Source: UBA2966 sp965242505
GTDB lineage: Bacteria; Pseudomonadota; Alphaproteobacteria; UBA2966
DNA length: 64,000 nucleotides
Direction of reading: 5' to 3'
NCBI GenBank assembly: GCA_965242505.1
Contig: OZ251449.1
Coordinates: 806,001-870,000, forward strand
The notes under the pieces were generated by a model that had not been told where the DNA came from, ran no database searches, and saw only the letters and a program-made list of their open reading frames with translations. Both the position numbers and the translations under genes were made by a program. Shown piece by piece: positions 50,818-59,334 of the stretch; position 1 is the first letter of the stretch; the number at the start of each line of letters is the position of its first letter.

Positions 50818-52023
50818 ATGAGCGATGGCGCGGACGCCGGCGGGGCGCTGTCCGGCTTCAGGGTGATCGATCTGACGCGGGTGCTGGGGGGACCCTATTG
50901 CACCCAGCTCCTCGCCGACAACGGCGCCGAGGTGATCAAGGTCGAGCCGCCCCGGGGGGACGAGGTGCGGGACTGGGGGCCGCCGTTCAAGGGCGGGCTC
51001 TCCGCCTATTTCGCGGGCGTCAACCGCAACAAGCGGTCCATGGGACTCGATCTCGGCGCGCCGGAGGGGCGGGAAGTGCTGTTCCGCCTGCTCGAGGGCG
51101 CCGACGCCATGATCGAGAACTTCAAGCCGGGAACCCTCGAACGTTGGGGAATCGGTTACGAGGACGTTCTGCGGGAACGCTTCCCCCGGCTCATCCACTG
51201 CTCGATCACGGGATTCGGCGCCGACGGGCCGCTTGGGGGCTTTCCCGGCTACGACGCGGTGGCCCAGGCGCTGTCCGGCCAGATGTCCGTCAACGGGACG
51301 CCGGAGACGGGTCCGATGCGCCTCGGCGTCCCCATCGTCGATCTGGCGACCGGCCTGTTCGCTGCGGCCGGCGTGCTCATGGCGGCCGAGGAGCGGCGGC
51401 GTTCCGGTCGCGGCCAGCGCATCGACGCGTCGCTGTTCGATACCGGCGTGGCGCTGCTTCATCCCCAGGCGGCGAATTACTTCGTGACCGGCCGGACGCC
51501 CGTCCCGACGGGAGACTCGCACCCCAACATCTCTCCCTACGACCAGTACCCCGCGGGGAAGGGCGCCCTGTTTCTCGCCGTCGGCAACGAACGGCAGTTC
51601 CGTCGTCTGTGGGAAACGCTGGGCCGGCCCGAGGTCGCCGACGATCCGAGATTCCGCCGGAACGGCGACCGCGTCGAGCATCGCGGCGCGCTCAACGCCC
51701 TGATCGTCGAGGCCCTCGCCGACCGCGACGCCGAAGAGGTCGCGCGCCGCCTGTTGGCCGAGGGCGTGCCGGCGGGCGCGGTGCTGACCATCCCCGAGAT
51801 GGCGGCGCACCCCCACACCGCGCACCGCGGGATGGTGGTGGAGGTCGACGGCTACAGGGGCGTCGGCCTGCCCCTCAAGTTCGGCAGAACGCCGGGCGCC
51901 GCGCGGACCAGGCCCCCGCTCTACGGTTCGGCGACGCGCGAAGTGCTCGGTGAGGTCGGCTACGGAGACGGCGAGATCGATGCCTTGATCGGGAAGGGCG
52001 TCGTCCGTGTCGAACGCGCATGA
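50818..52023 (+). CDS. CaiB/BaiF family CoA transferase
   Basis: A 401-residue protein from ATG 50818 with GGAGAAGGGAG upstream. The opening FRVIDLTRVLGGPYCTQLLA and NGAEVIKVEPPRGDEVRDWG, then NRNKRSMGLDLGAPEGREVL, are the class III CoA-transferase signature; the catalytic Asp lies in PIVDLATGLFAAAG near residue 180. It moves CoA between an acyl-CoA and a free carboxylic acid. It could work with the CoA ligases or oxidised acids produced elsewhere in the window. Confidence 0.92.
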   Translation: MSDGADAGGALSGFRVIDLTRVLGGPYCTQLLADNGAEVIKVEPPRGDEVRDWGPPFKGGLSAYFAGVNRNKRSMGLDLGAPEGREVLFRLLEGADAMIENFKPGTLERWGIGYEDVLRERFPRLIHCSITGFGADGPLGGFPGYDAVAQALSGQMSVNGTPETGPMRLGVPIVDLATGLFAAAGVLMAAEERRRSGRGQRIDASLFDTGVALLHPQAANYFVTGRTPVPTGDSHPNISPYDQYPAGKGALFLAVGNERQFRRLWETLGRPEVADDPRFRRNGDRVEHRGALNALIVEALADRDAEEVARRLLAEGVPAGAVLTIPEMAAHPHTAHRGMVVEVDGYRGVGLPLKFGRTPGAARTRPPLYGSATREVLGEVGYGDGEIDALIGKGVVRVERA

Positions 52024-52059
52024 ACCCCGAGCGGCCCGGTGTTCCCGGCGTCTGTCGTT

Positions 52060-52235
52060 GACGCTCCTCCCTCCTGGCGCGACCCCCACCCCGACCCTCC
52101 CCCTGCCAGGGAGAGGGAGAGAAGAGGGGTCGCGCGCCATCCACACTCCTCCCCCCTGGCAGGGGGGAGGTCGGGAGGGGGGTCCACCGGACGCAACGTC
52201 GAGCGATCCTCGGCCCTCCACCAATACGAGATAAT
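52060..52235 (+). repeat. Dispersed GC-rich hairpin repeat
   Basis: Contains GCGCGACCCCCACCCCGACC, hairpin CTCCCCCTGCCAGGGAGAG, hairpin CTCCCCCCTGGCAGGGGGGA and the tail GGTCGGGAGGGGGGTCCACC, then a decayed end ACCAATACGAGATAATGCGG. In 52236-52394 no gene is visible; this leader is the only place for a promoter of the small protease-like gene. Confidence 0.75.
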
Positions 52236-52394
52236 GCGGCCCACGCCGCGTCTTATATGCGCTGAACCGAGGACACGCGGTTGCTCCCAACGTTGACTTG
52301 ACCGCATAATCGGGCGTTACCACCGCCGCCGACGGGCCGGCCCGCGAGGGAATGGCCCGCGCCGAGGCTTGAAGGATTGCGCAAGGACGACACC

Positions 52395-52796
52395 ATGGGC
52401 GCCACGCATGTTACCGTCACCATCCGCAACCCGGCCGAACCGTCGAGAAGCTGGGACGGCCTGTTCCTCGTGGGCACCGGCGCGATGGATTCGCTGGCGC
52501 CGCGGTCCTGCCTCGAGGCGATCGGGGTCGAGCCGGAAGGCCAGCGCGTCTACGAAACGGCGGACGGCCGCGAGGTCAGGATGGACTTCGCCCGCGCGTA
52601 CATCGAATTCATGGGCGATTTGACAGCGGGCCGTATCGTTATCGGCGATGACGGCGTCGAGCCTCTGCTCGGGGTCACGGCCCTGGAATCGGCCGGCATC
52701 GAGGTGGACCCCGTGAACCAGCGCCTGAAACGCCTGCCGGCGTTGCGGCTGAAGCGTCTGGACGGCCGCCCCGAGCCCGCCCGCGTGAGCCGATAG
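52395..52796 (+). CDS. Clan AA aspartic-protease-like protein with altered active site
   Basis: A 133-residue protein from ATG 52395 (AAGGA seven bases upstream). The retropepsin-like layout is clear: strand GLFLVGTGAMDSLAPRSCLE, then ARAYIEFMGDLTAGRIVIGD and the second-repeat loop PLLGVTALESAGIEVDP with the closing QRLKRLPALRLK. In family members the loop reads DTGA; here it reads GTGA, so the catalytic Asp is Gly. Proteolysis therefore is unlikely unless another residue substitutes. It may act as a binder or be decaying. It precedes hicA by about 150 bases. Confidence 0.75.
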   Translation: MGATHVTVTIRNPAEPSRSWDGLFLVGTGAMDSLAPRSCLEAIGVEPEGQRVYETADGREVRMDFARAYIEFMGDLTAGRIVIGDDGVEPLLGVTALESAGIEVDPVNQRLKRLPALRLKRLDGRPEPARVSR

Positions 52797-52944
52797 GGGA
52801 CCGTCATCCGGCGCGAGCGGCGATGGGCTTCGGCTCTCAAACGCGCGGCGCTCTATGCCATTATGGGAACGGCGGTCGACATTGGGACACCCGGACACGG
52901 GCGTTCGAGAGCGCCGTAGCCATGCCGCGGAAAGTCGCGGCGTT

Positions 52945-53118
52945 GTGACGAAAGACCTGGAGCGGGCCGGATTCGTTCTTCGCGGCGGCAAGGGCAGCCA
53001 CCGGAACTATCGACATCCCAAAGGGATGCGCGCAACCATCTCCGGGAACTTGGGCGACGACGCCAAGTCCTATCAGGAACGCGAGGTGCGGCGAAAGATA
53101 GAGGAATCCCAGCGATGA
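52945..53118 (+). CDS. hicA: HicA-like toxin with a shifted 5' end
   Basis: A 57-residue protein from GTG 52945; an in-frame ATG at 52855 would add 30 unlikely residues. The core VTKDLERAGFVLRGGKGSHR followed by NYRHPKGMRATISGNLG is the HicA dsRNA-binding-like fold with the catalytic His in GSHRNY. Family members begin MPRKVREL; such an ATG (MPRKVAAL) occurs at 52922 but in another frame, reaching a stop at 52948. So the original start has been frameshifted and the present start is makeshift. Its TGA overlaps the hicB start (ATGA). Confidence 0.65.
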   Translation: MTKDLERAGFVLRGGKGSHRNYRHPKGMRATISGNLGDDAKSYQEREVRRKIEESQR

Positions 53119-53339
53119 ATGCCAGCGCAAGATACGTCAAGCTCGTCGAGTGGTCCGATGAGGACCAGTGTTTCGTCGGTTCCTGCCCAGGCGTCATCGG
53201 CCCATGCTGCCACGGCGCCGACGAAGTAGGGGTATATCGGGAATTGTGCCGGATCGTCGATGAATGGTTGGAAATCATCCATCGCGAGGATGGGGCGCTG
53301 CCGCCGCGGTGGACGGCGGGCAGGCGTATCGTCGGTTGA
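53115..53339 (+). CDS. hicB: HicB-like antitoxin
   Basis: A 74-residue protein from ATG 53115, overlapping hicA by ATGA. KLVEWSDEDQCFVGSCPGV followed by CHGADEVGVYRELCRIVDEW is the HicB partial RNase-H fold; the end ALPPRWTAGRR is typical of the short class. It should bind and neutralise HicA and may repress the operon. It is intact even though the toxin start looks damaged, as expected for safe decay of a toxin-antitoxin pair. Confidence 0.75.
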   Translation: MNASARYVKLVEWSDEDQCFVGSCPGVIGPCCHGADEVGVYRELCRIVDEWLEIIHREDGALPPRWTAGRRIVG

Positions 53340-53372
53340 CTTGATGGTTCGGAGGCTGGGCAAGATGGTCCA

Positions 53373-53707
53373 ATGGCGCGCCGCAGCAAGAAGCTCCGAG
53401 ATGAACGAGCGAGCGAGCGATACGGAAGATCGTCGAAGCGGCCTTCAAGGCCGAATTCAAGGATGTTGAGATCCTCAGGATCAATGTAAGGCCTGGTTTT
53501 GACCATGACGACGATCCCATCGTCGACGTCAACATCATATACGATGGCAAGGTCGAACAGCTGGGCGGCGCCGGTATCGTGCGCGTGCGCTCGGAGATCA
53601 TTTCCAAGGTACGGGACCGGAACGACCCGGCGCAGGACCCCGCTTTCCCGCTCGTTCACTTCATCGCCAGGTCCGACATCGGAAAGCGCGACCCCGCGAC
53701 CGTCTGA
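53373..53707 (+). pseudogene. Small conserved-looking gene, out of frame at a GAGC tetranucleotide repeat
   Basis: From ATG 53373 (GGAGG further upstream) the frame reads MARRSKKLRDERASER, then loses sense. In the frame starting at 53402, with no usable start codon, a good protein follows: RKIVEAAFKAEFKDVEILRI, then NVRPGFDHDDDPIVDVNIIYD and SEIISKVRDRNDPAQDP, ending SDIGKRDPATV and TGA at 53705. The switch is at (GAGC)3, 53405-53417. One more GAGC would join both parts into a protein of about 112 residues. The function is unknown. It may be a broken gene or an off-phase variant. Confidence 0.6.
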
Positions 53708-53788
53708 CGTGGAGTACTTTCCCCGGCTGGCGCGATCCGACACGGCATTGCCGCGCCGCGGGCGTCGAACCGTATCGAAGGACATGCC

Positions 53789-55852
53789 ATGAACAGTCAC
53801 GTCATCGGCGTCGACGTCGGCGGCACCTTCACCGACCTGATCGTCGTCGGCGCGGAGGGCGGGGAGCCGCGTATCGCGAAGGCGCCGACCACGCCCGACA
53901 ACCAGGCGTACGGCGTGCTTTCGGCGATCGCGGAGACGGGCGTCGCGCTGCGCGGCGTGGACGTGATCGTGCATGGCACCACCACCACGACGAACGCCGT
54001 GCTCGAGCGGAAGCTGTCCCGGACCGGCCTCCTCACGACGAAAGGGTTCCGCGACGTGCTGGAACTGGGCCGCAGAACGCGCCCCAACGCCTATGGCTTG
54101 AAGGGGACCTTCGAACCCCTGATCCCGCGCGAGCTTCGCATCGAGGTGGACGAACGGACGGACGCGCAAGGGAGGGTCCATCGTTCCCTCGACGAGGAAG
54201 GCGTGCGGCGGGCCTGCCGGACGTTGCTCGACCGGGGCGTCGAATCGCTGGTGATCCATTTTCTCCATTCCTACGTCAATCCGTCCCACGAACGCCGCGC
54301 CGCCGAGATCGCGGCGGAACTCTGGCCCAACGGTTACGTCACGATGGGCCACGCCGTCCTTTCGGAATACCGGGAATACGAACGGGGCGTCGCCGCCGCC
54401 GTCAACGGGTCGGTGCAACCGATCCTGCACCGCTACATCGACCGCCTGTCCGGGGAACTGCGAGAGGACGGATACGCCAACGACCTCCTGGTCATGCAGG
54501 GCAACGGCGGCATCGTTTCGGCGCGGATCGTATCCGACGCCGCCGTGAACACGGTGATGTCGGGCCCGGCCGCCGGCGTGATGGCCGCCGCCCATGTCGC
54601 GGCCGCCGCCGGGTTCACGGACGTCGTCACCTACGACATGGGCGGGACGAGTTGCGACGTGGGCATCGTCCGGGACGGCATCCCGCAGGTCAGCTCCGAA
54701 CTCGAGCTCGCCTACGCCCTGCCGATCCACGTTCCCATGGTGGACGTCCACACCATCGGCGCGGGCGGCGGCTCCATCGCGCGCATCGACGACGCGGGTC
54801 TGCTGCGGGTGGGTCCCGAAAGCGCCGGCGCGGCGCCGGGACCCGTCTGCTACGGCCGCGGCGGCGAACGGCCGACGATCACCGACGCCAATCTCGCCCT
54901 GGGACGGCTCGACCCGGACGGGCTGCTGGCGGTGGATTCGCCCGTCACCCCGGATCACGTCCGCGACGCGATACTCAGGGACGTCGGTGGGCCCCTGGGG
55001 CTGGACGCCGACGGGGCCGCCAGCGCCATCCTCCAGGTGGCCAACAACCGCATGGCCGGCGCCTTGCGGATGGCGACCCTCGCGCGGGGGCGGGACCCTC
55101 GGGACTTCGCGCTGTTCGCGTTCGGCGGCGCCGGTCCGCTGCACGTCGTGGCCCTGGCGCGCGAGCTCGGCATTCCCAAGGTCGTCGTTCCCGTCCGTCC
55201 CGGCGTCACCAGCGCGATCGGCTGCGTGGTCGCGGACGTGCGGCATGACTACGTCAACACCGTCAACGCCCCCCTCGACGCGTTCGACATGGATCGGTTC
55301 GCGTCGATCCTCGACGCGCAAATGGCGGAAGGCCGGGCGACCGTCGAGCGCGAGGGAGTCGACGTCGAGGATCTGCGCTTCGCCCACGATGCGGACATGC
55401 AGTTCGCGGGACAAAGCCACATCCTCACGGTCCCGCTTCCGTCTCCCCGTGTGACCCGCGACGAGTTGCGCGAAACGTTCGAGAAGGCGTATTGGGAGCG
55501 CTTCGCCGTCGATCTGCCGGAAATCAGAGCGGTCCTCGTCAACCTGCGCACCGCCGCGATCGGCCGGAGAAAACGCATGGACCTCGCCGGGATGGCGCCC
55601 CGCGGCGAGGGCGGCCGGAACGGACCCGCCGCCACGCGCGACGTCTGGTATCGGGACGGGTGGCGGGAAACCCCCGTCCATCGCCGCGACGATCTGCCTC
55701 CGGGAACCGGATTCAGCGGCCCGGCGATCGTCGAGCAACTGGATACGACGACCGTCATCGAGCCGGAATGCGACGTGAGCGTGGATGCCGCCGGCAACCT
55801 CGTCGTCACCGTCGGCGCGCTCGCCGAAAACCGAAACGAGGCCGGATCATGA
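53789..55852 (+). CDS. hyuA: Hydantoinase/oxoprolinase family protein, HyuA subunit (copy 2)
   Basis: A 687-residue protein from ATG 53789. Key motifs are VIGVDVGGTFTDLIVV at the N-terminus, VTYDMGGTSCDVGIVRDG near residue 280 and VHTIGAGGGSIARIDD with GPESAGAAPGPVCYGRGG. Unlike copy 1 it retains the cysteine usual in PGPxCYG. Its stop overlaps the hyuB start (ATGA). As with copy 1, hydrolysis of a cyclic amide with ATP is the expected reaction; a carboxylase function cannot be excluded. The gene heads a transport-linked cluster extending to the right edge. Confidence 0.9.
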   Translation: MNSHVIGVDVGGTFTDLIVVGAEGGEPRIAKAPTTPDNQAYGVLSAIAETGVALRGVDVIVHGTTTTTNAVLERKLSRTGLLTTKGFRDVLELGRRTRPNAYGLKGTFEPLIPRELRIEVDERTDAQGRVHRSLDEEGVRRACRTLLDRGVESLVIHFLHSYVNPSHERRAAEIAAELWPNGYVTMGHAVLSEYREYERGVAAAVNGSVQPILHRYIDRLSGELREDGYANDLLVMQGNGGIVSARIVSDAAVNTVMSGPAAGVMAAAHVAAAAGFTDVVTYDMGGTSCDVGIVRDGIPQVSSELELAYALPIHVPMVDVHTIGAGGGSIARIDDAGLLRVGPESAGAAPGPVCYGRGGERPTITDANLALGRLDPDGLLAVDSPVTPDHVRDAILRDVGGPLGLDADGAASAILQVANNRMAGALRMATLARGRDPRDFALFAFGGAGPLHVVALARELGIPKVVVPVRPGVTSAIGCVVADVRHDYVNTVNAPLDAFDMDRFASILDAQMAEGRATVEREGVDVEDLRFAHDADMQFAGQSHILTVPLPSPRVTRDELRETFEKAYWERFAVDLPEIRAVLVNLRTAAIGRRKRMDLAGMAPRGEGGRNGPAATRDVWYRDGWRETPVHRRDDLPPGTGFSGPAIVEQLDTTTVIEPECDVSVDAAGNLVVTVGALAENRNEAGS

Positions 55853-57600
55853 CATCGACGATCGACCCCGTGACCCTCGCCGTGATCGAGGGCGGCCTGC
55901 AGCAGGTCTGCAACGAAATGGACCTGGCCTTCGTGCGTTCCGCCTTCAGCCCGGTCATATCCGAGGCGCTGGACCGATCCGACGGCATCTATCACAAGGA
56001 TACGGGCGAGCTGATCGCCCAGGGCGAACTCGGCCTGCCGGTCTTCGTGGGCGCCATGCAGTTCGGCGCGCAGGAGGTCATCAGGCGCGCCAGGGACCTG
56101 AAGCCGGGCGACGTGTACATCGTCAACGACCCCTATCTCGGCGGCACGCACCTGATGGACGTGCGTTTCAACAAGCCGTTCTTCTACAGGGGCGAGATGT
56201 GCGCCTGGCTCTCCAACACGGGGCACTGGCCGGATACGGGCGGGGGCGTGCCCGGCGGCTTCTCCGCCAACGCCACGGAGGTCGAGCAGGAAGGACTGCG
56301 GCTGCCGCCGGTCAAGCTGTTCAAGGAAGGGGTGATGGACGAGGAGATCATGGAGATCATCCTCTCCAACATCCGGTTGGCGGATCAGCGCATCGGCGAC
56401 ATCAAGGCGCAGGCCGCGGCGCTGACCGTCGGCGAGCGGCGGTTCACCGCCTTGCTCGACCGCTACGGAAAGGACACCGTAGACCACTGCATCGTCGAGT
56501 TGCGGGCGCGGGCGGAACGGCAGATGCGGGCCAAGATCGCGACGATTCCCGACGGCGAGTACCACGGCGCGGCCTACGTCGACTCCGATGGCGTCGTGGA
56601 CGAACCGCTCGAGATCGACATGAAGATCCGCAAGACTGGCACGGATCTCCACTTCGACATGTCGGGGTCGAGCCCGCCGTGCCTCGGCCCCATGAACAGC
56701 GTGATCGCCACCACGCGGTCCGCTGTCTATCTCGCCGTCAAGCACGTCTTCCCCGAGGTTCCGATCAACGCTGGAACCTACGCGCCGCTTCACGTCGAGG
56801 ACCCGAAAGGCACCTTCCTGTACGCCGAATATCCGCGCCCGGTCTCCGGCTGCGCGGCCGAGGTGAGCCAGCGCATCGCGGAAGCGGTGTTCGCCGCCCT
56901 GACCCCGGCGTTGCCCGATCTCCTGTTCGCCGCGCCGGCGGGCACCAGCGGCAACTTCGCGCTCGGCGGCTACGACCCCGAGGAGGGCCGCAGCTACGTC
57001 ATGTATCTCCTGAGCGGCGGCGGGTACGGCGGGAACGCCGACGCCGACGGCATCTCGAACGGCTGCTCGACCATCGGCATCTCCAAGACGCAGCCGGTCG
57101 AGATCGTCGAGCAGCGCTACCCCGTGCTGTTCGAGGAGTACTCGCTGCGCGAAGGCTCCGGCGGCGCCGGCGCGCGGCGCGGCGGCTTCGGGGTCAACTA
57201 CGAGGTGACGCTGCGGCGCGGAGAGGCCAACGCCTCCTTCGTCATGGACCACGGGCGCACCGGCCCCCAAGGCGCGCTGGGCGGCTCGGACGGCGGCGTC
57301 AACGAGGTCCGCGTGACCCGCGGCAGCAGGACCCACGTTCCGCCGCACCTGTCCAAGGAGCAGGACATCCACGTCTCGGCGGGCGATCGGATCCGCGTGT
57401 CGACGCCGGGCGGCGGCGGCTTCGGCGACCCGCTCGACCGCGACCCCGAGCTCGTGCGCGCCGACGTGAGCCGGGGCTACTACACGGTCGAGCAGGCGGC
57501 CGAACTCTACGGCGTGGCGCTGTCGGCGGACGCCGTGGACCGGGCGGCCACCGAGACGCTTCGGGCCGAGCGCCGCGCCGTGGCCCGCGCGGCGGAGTAG
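55849..57600 (+). CDS. hyuB: Hydantoinase/oxoprolinase family protein, HyuB subunit (copy 2)
   Basis: A 583-residue protein from ATG 55849. It begins TIDPVTLAVIEGGLQQVCNE, has the family hallmark YIVNDPYLGGTHLMDVRF near residue 92 and ends with RVSTPGGGGFGDPLDRDP. It should form the active complex with the HyuA just upstream. The differences from copy 1 around the active-site loop (GTHLMD versus GQHLPD) suggest another substrate. The next gene, a membrane protein, follows 53 bases later. Confidence 0.9.
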   Translation: MTSTIDPVTLAVIEGGLQQVCNEMDLAFVRSAFSPVISEALDRSDGIYHKDTGELIAQGELGLPVFVGAMQFGAQEVIRRARDLKPGDVYIVNDPYLGGTHLMDVRFNKPFFYRGEMCAWLSNTGHWPDTGGGVPGGFSANATEVEQEGLRLPPVKLFKEGVMDEEIMEIILSNIRLADQRIGDIKAQAAALTVGERRFTALLDRYGKDTVDHCIVELRARAERQMRAKIATIPDGEYHGAAYVDSDGVVDEPLEIDMKIRKTGTDLHFDMSGSSPPCLGPMNSVIATTRSAVYLAVKHVFPEVPINAGTYAPLHVEDPKGTFLYAEYPRPVSGCAAEVSQRIAEAVFAALTPALPDLLFAAPAGTSGNFALGGYDPEEGRSYVMYLLSGGGYGGNADADGISNGCSTIGISKTQPVEIVEQRYPVLFEEYSLREGSGGAGARRGGFGVNYEVTLRRGEANASFVMDHGRTGPQGALGGSDGGVNEVRVTRGSRTHVPPHLSKEQDIHVSAGDRIRVSTPGGGGFGDPLDRDPELVRADVSRGYYTVEQAAELYGVALSADAVDRAATETLRAERRAVARAAE

Positions 57601-57653
57601 GGGAGGGAGAGACCGGCGACGTTCCCATCCCCGTGAGGACGGAGAGGACGCGG

Positions 57654-59096
57654 ATGGTCCGGCGACGGCGCTTTCGAGGAGCGGGAAGGGGCCTCCCTTG
57701 GCTCGGCCTCTGGCTGTCGATGCCGGCGCCCGCGTTCGCCCACGCCACGGAGCGCGGGATCATCCTGCTTCTGCCGACCGGCCTCTACATCGGCGGGGGC
57801 GCCGCGGCCGTCGCGCTGACGTTCGCGCTGATGGCCGCCGTCCCGGCGGCCGGCCTCGACGCGCTGAAGCGCGCCCGCCTCGCGCTCGGTTCGGTCCCGG
57901 CCCGGAATCCGATCGCGCCGAGCGCGGCCATGCTGGTCGTCGTGGCGGCGCTCGTGGCGACCGGCTGGTGGGGAAGCCGGGACCCTCTCTCCAATCCGCT
58001 CCCCCTGATGCTCTGGACCGTATGGTGGGTCGCGCTTACGTTCCTTCACGCGATCTTCGGCAACCTGTGGGCGATCCTCCACCCGTGGCTCGCCCTGCAT
58101 CGCCTGCTGACCGTCCCGCCGTTCCTGCGGCGCTGGAGGCGGGCGCCACCATTGTCCTATCCGGAGGCCGCGGGATACTGGCCGGCGGTCGTTCTCTTCC
58201 TGGCGTTCGCCTGGTTCGAGCTGGTCCATCCCGCGCCCCAGGACCCGGCGCTGCTGGCGCATGCCGTGATCGCCTATTTCCTGATCACGGCCGTCGGCGC
58301 GCTGCTGTTCGGCCTCGACGCCTGGCTGCGCCATGGGGAGATCTTCTCGATCTTCTTCCGTATCGTCTCGTGGCTGTCTCCCTTCGGCGTGGACCGGGAA
58401 GGGGAGCGTCGGGTCGTTTTCGCGACCGTTCCCGGCATGCGCCTGCTCGACGCCGGCGTCTTCCCGGCGAGCGGCATGGCCTTCATCCTGCTGGCCCTGT
58501 CTTCGGTCTCGTTCGACGGCTTCTCGCGCACCTTCTTCTGGCTCGGTCTCGTCGGCGTGAACCCGCTCGAGTATCCGGGCCGGACCGCTCTCGTCGGGAC
58601 CAATACGCTGGGACTGGCGGCGGTCTTCGGCGCTCTCGTGGGCGCGTACTGCCTCGCCGTGGCCCTGGGGCGCGCGCTCGCCGGCTCCGAGGCGCCGGTC
58701 GGGACGCAGCTGAGGTGTTTCGTGGTGGCCATCATCCCGATCGCCTTCGGCTATCACTTCGCCCATTACCTTCCGGAGCTGCTGCTGGACGGCCAGTTCG
58801 CGTTGCGCGCGCTGTCCGATCCGTTCGCGCTCGGCTGGGACCTGATCGGCGCCCGCGACATGCACGTGCACGCATCGGTCGTGACGAACCGCGCGTCCAT
58901 CGAGCTGATCTGGAAGCTCCAGGTCGTCGGCATCGTGGCCGCCCACGTCGTCGCCGTCGCCGTCGCCCACTTCCTGGCGATCCGTCTCTTCGCGACTCCG
59001 CGAGCCGCCGTGCTCAGCCAGATTCCCATGGCCGTCCTGATGATCGGCTACACGATGTTCGGCCTGTGGCTGCTGTCGACGCCCGCCGCCGGATAG
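57654..59096 (+). CDS. Polytopic membrane protein resembling those annotated fenitrothion hydrolase
   Basis: A 480-residue protein from ATG 57654 with GGAGAGGACG upstream. After a signal-like N-terminus (LPWLGLWLSMPAPAFAHATE) there are about eleven hydrophobic segments. WTVWWVALTFLHAIFGNLWA, ILHPWLALHR and AFGYHFAHYLPELLLDGQFA have His and Asp residues within or beside helices that could bind metal. Proteins of this kind are called fenitrothion hydrolase in databases, a name derived from an organophosphate-degrading strain; the general function is unknown. It sits between HyuAB and an ABC transporter and may process or move the same compounds. Confidence 0.65.
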   Translation: MVRRRRFRGAGRGLPWLGLWLSMPAPAFAHATERGIILLLPTGLYIGGGAAAVALTFALMAAVPAAGLDALKRARLALGSVPARNPIAPSAAMLVVVAALVATGWWGSRDPLSNPLPLMLWTVWWVALTFLHAIFGNLWAILHPWLALHRLLTVPPFLRRWRRAPPLSYPEAAGYWPAVVLFLAFAWFELVHPAPQDPALLAHAVIAYFLITAVGALLFGLDAWLRHGEIFSIFFRIVSWLSPFGVDREGERRVVFATVPGMRLLDAGVFPASGMAFILLALSSVSFDGFSRTFFWLGLVGVNPLEYPGRTALVGTNTLGLAAVFGALVGAYCLAVALGRALAGSEAPVGTQLRCFVVAIIPIAFGYHFAHYLPELLLDGQFALRALSDPFALGWDLIGARDMHVHASVVTNRASIELIWKLQVVGIVAAHVVAVAVAHFLAIRLFATPRAAVLSQIPMAVLMIGYTMFGLWLLSTPAAG

Positions 59097-59240
59097 GTGG
59101 CGTTGCGGGGCCGCGATCCACCCCCCTCCCGACCTCCCCCCTGTCAGGGGGGAGGAGCGTCAACGGCTCCCTCCTGCCTCTCCTCGTTCTCCCTCCCCCT
59201 TGCAGGGGGAGGGTCGGGGTGGGGGTCACGGCGCAGGGGA
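59096..59240 (-). repeat. Dispersed GC-rich hairpin repeat, minus orientation
   Basis: GGCGTTGCGGGGCCGCGATCC leads into CACCCCCCTCCCGACC, hairpin CTCCCCCCTGTCAGGGGGGA, hairpin CTCCCCCTTGCAGGGGGAG and GGTCGGGGTGGGGGTCACGG. It fills the gap between the membrane protein and the ABC binding protein and may separate their transcripts. Confidence 0.8.
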
Positions 59241-59334
59241 GCGGCCCGAGGAAGACCGTTGGCGCGTCGATTTCGTCGTGGTATCGTCGCGGCGCCGTGG
59301 ATGACGATTCACGTTCCGAGGGGAGGATGCAGCG

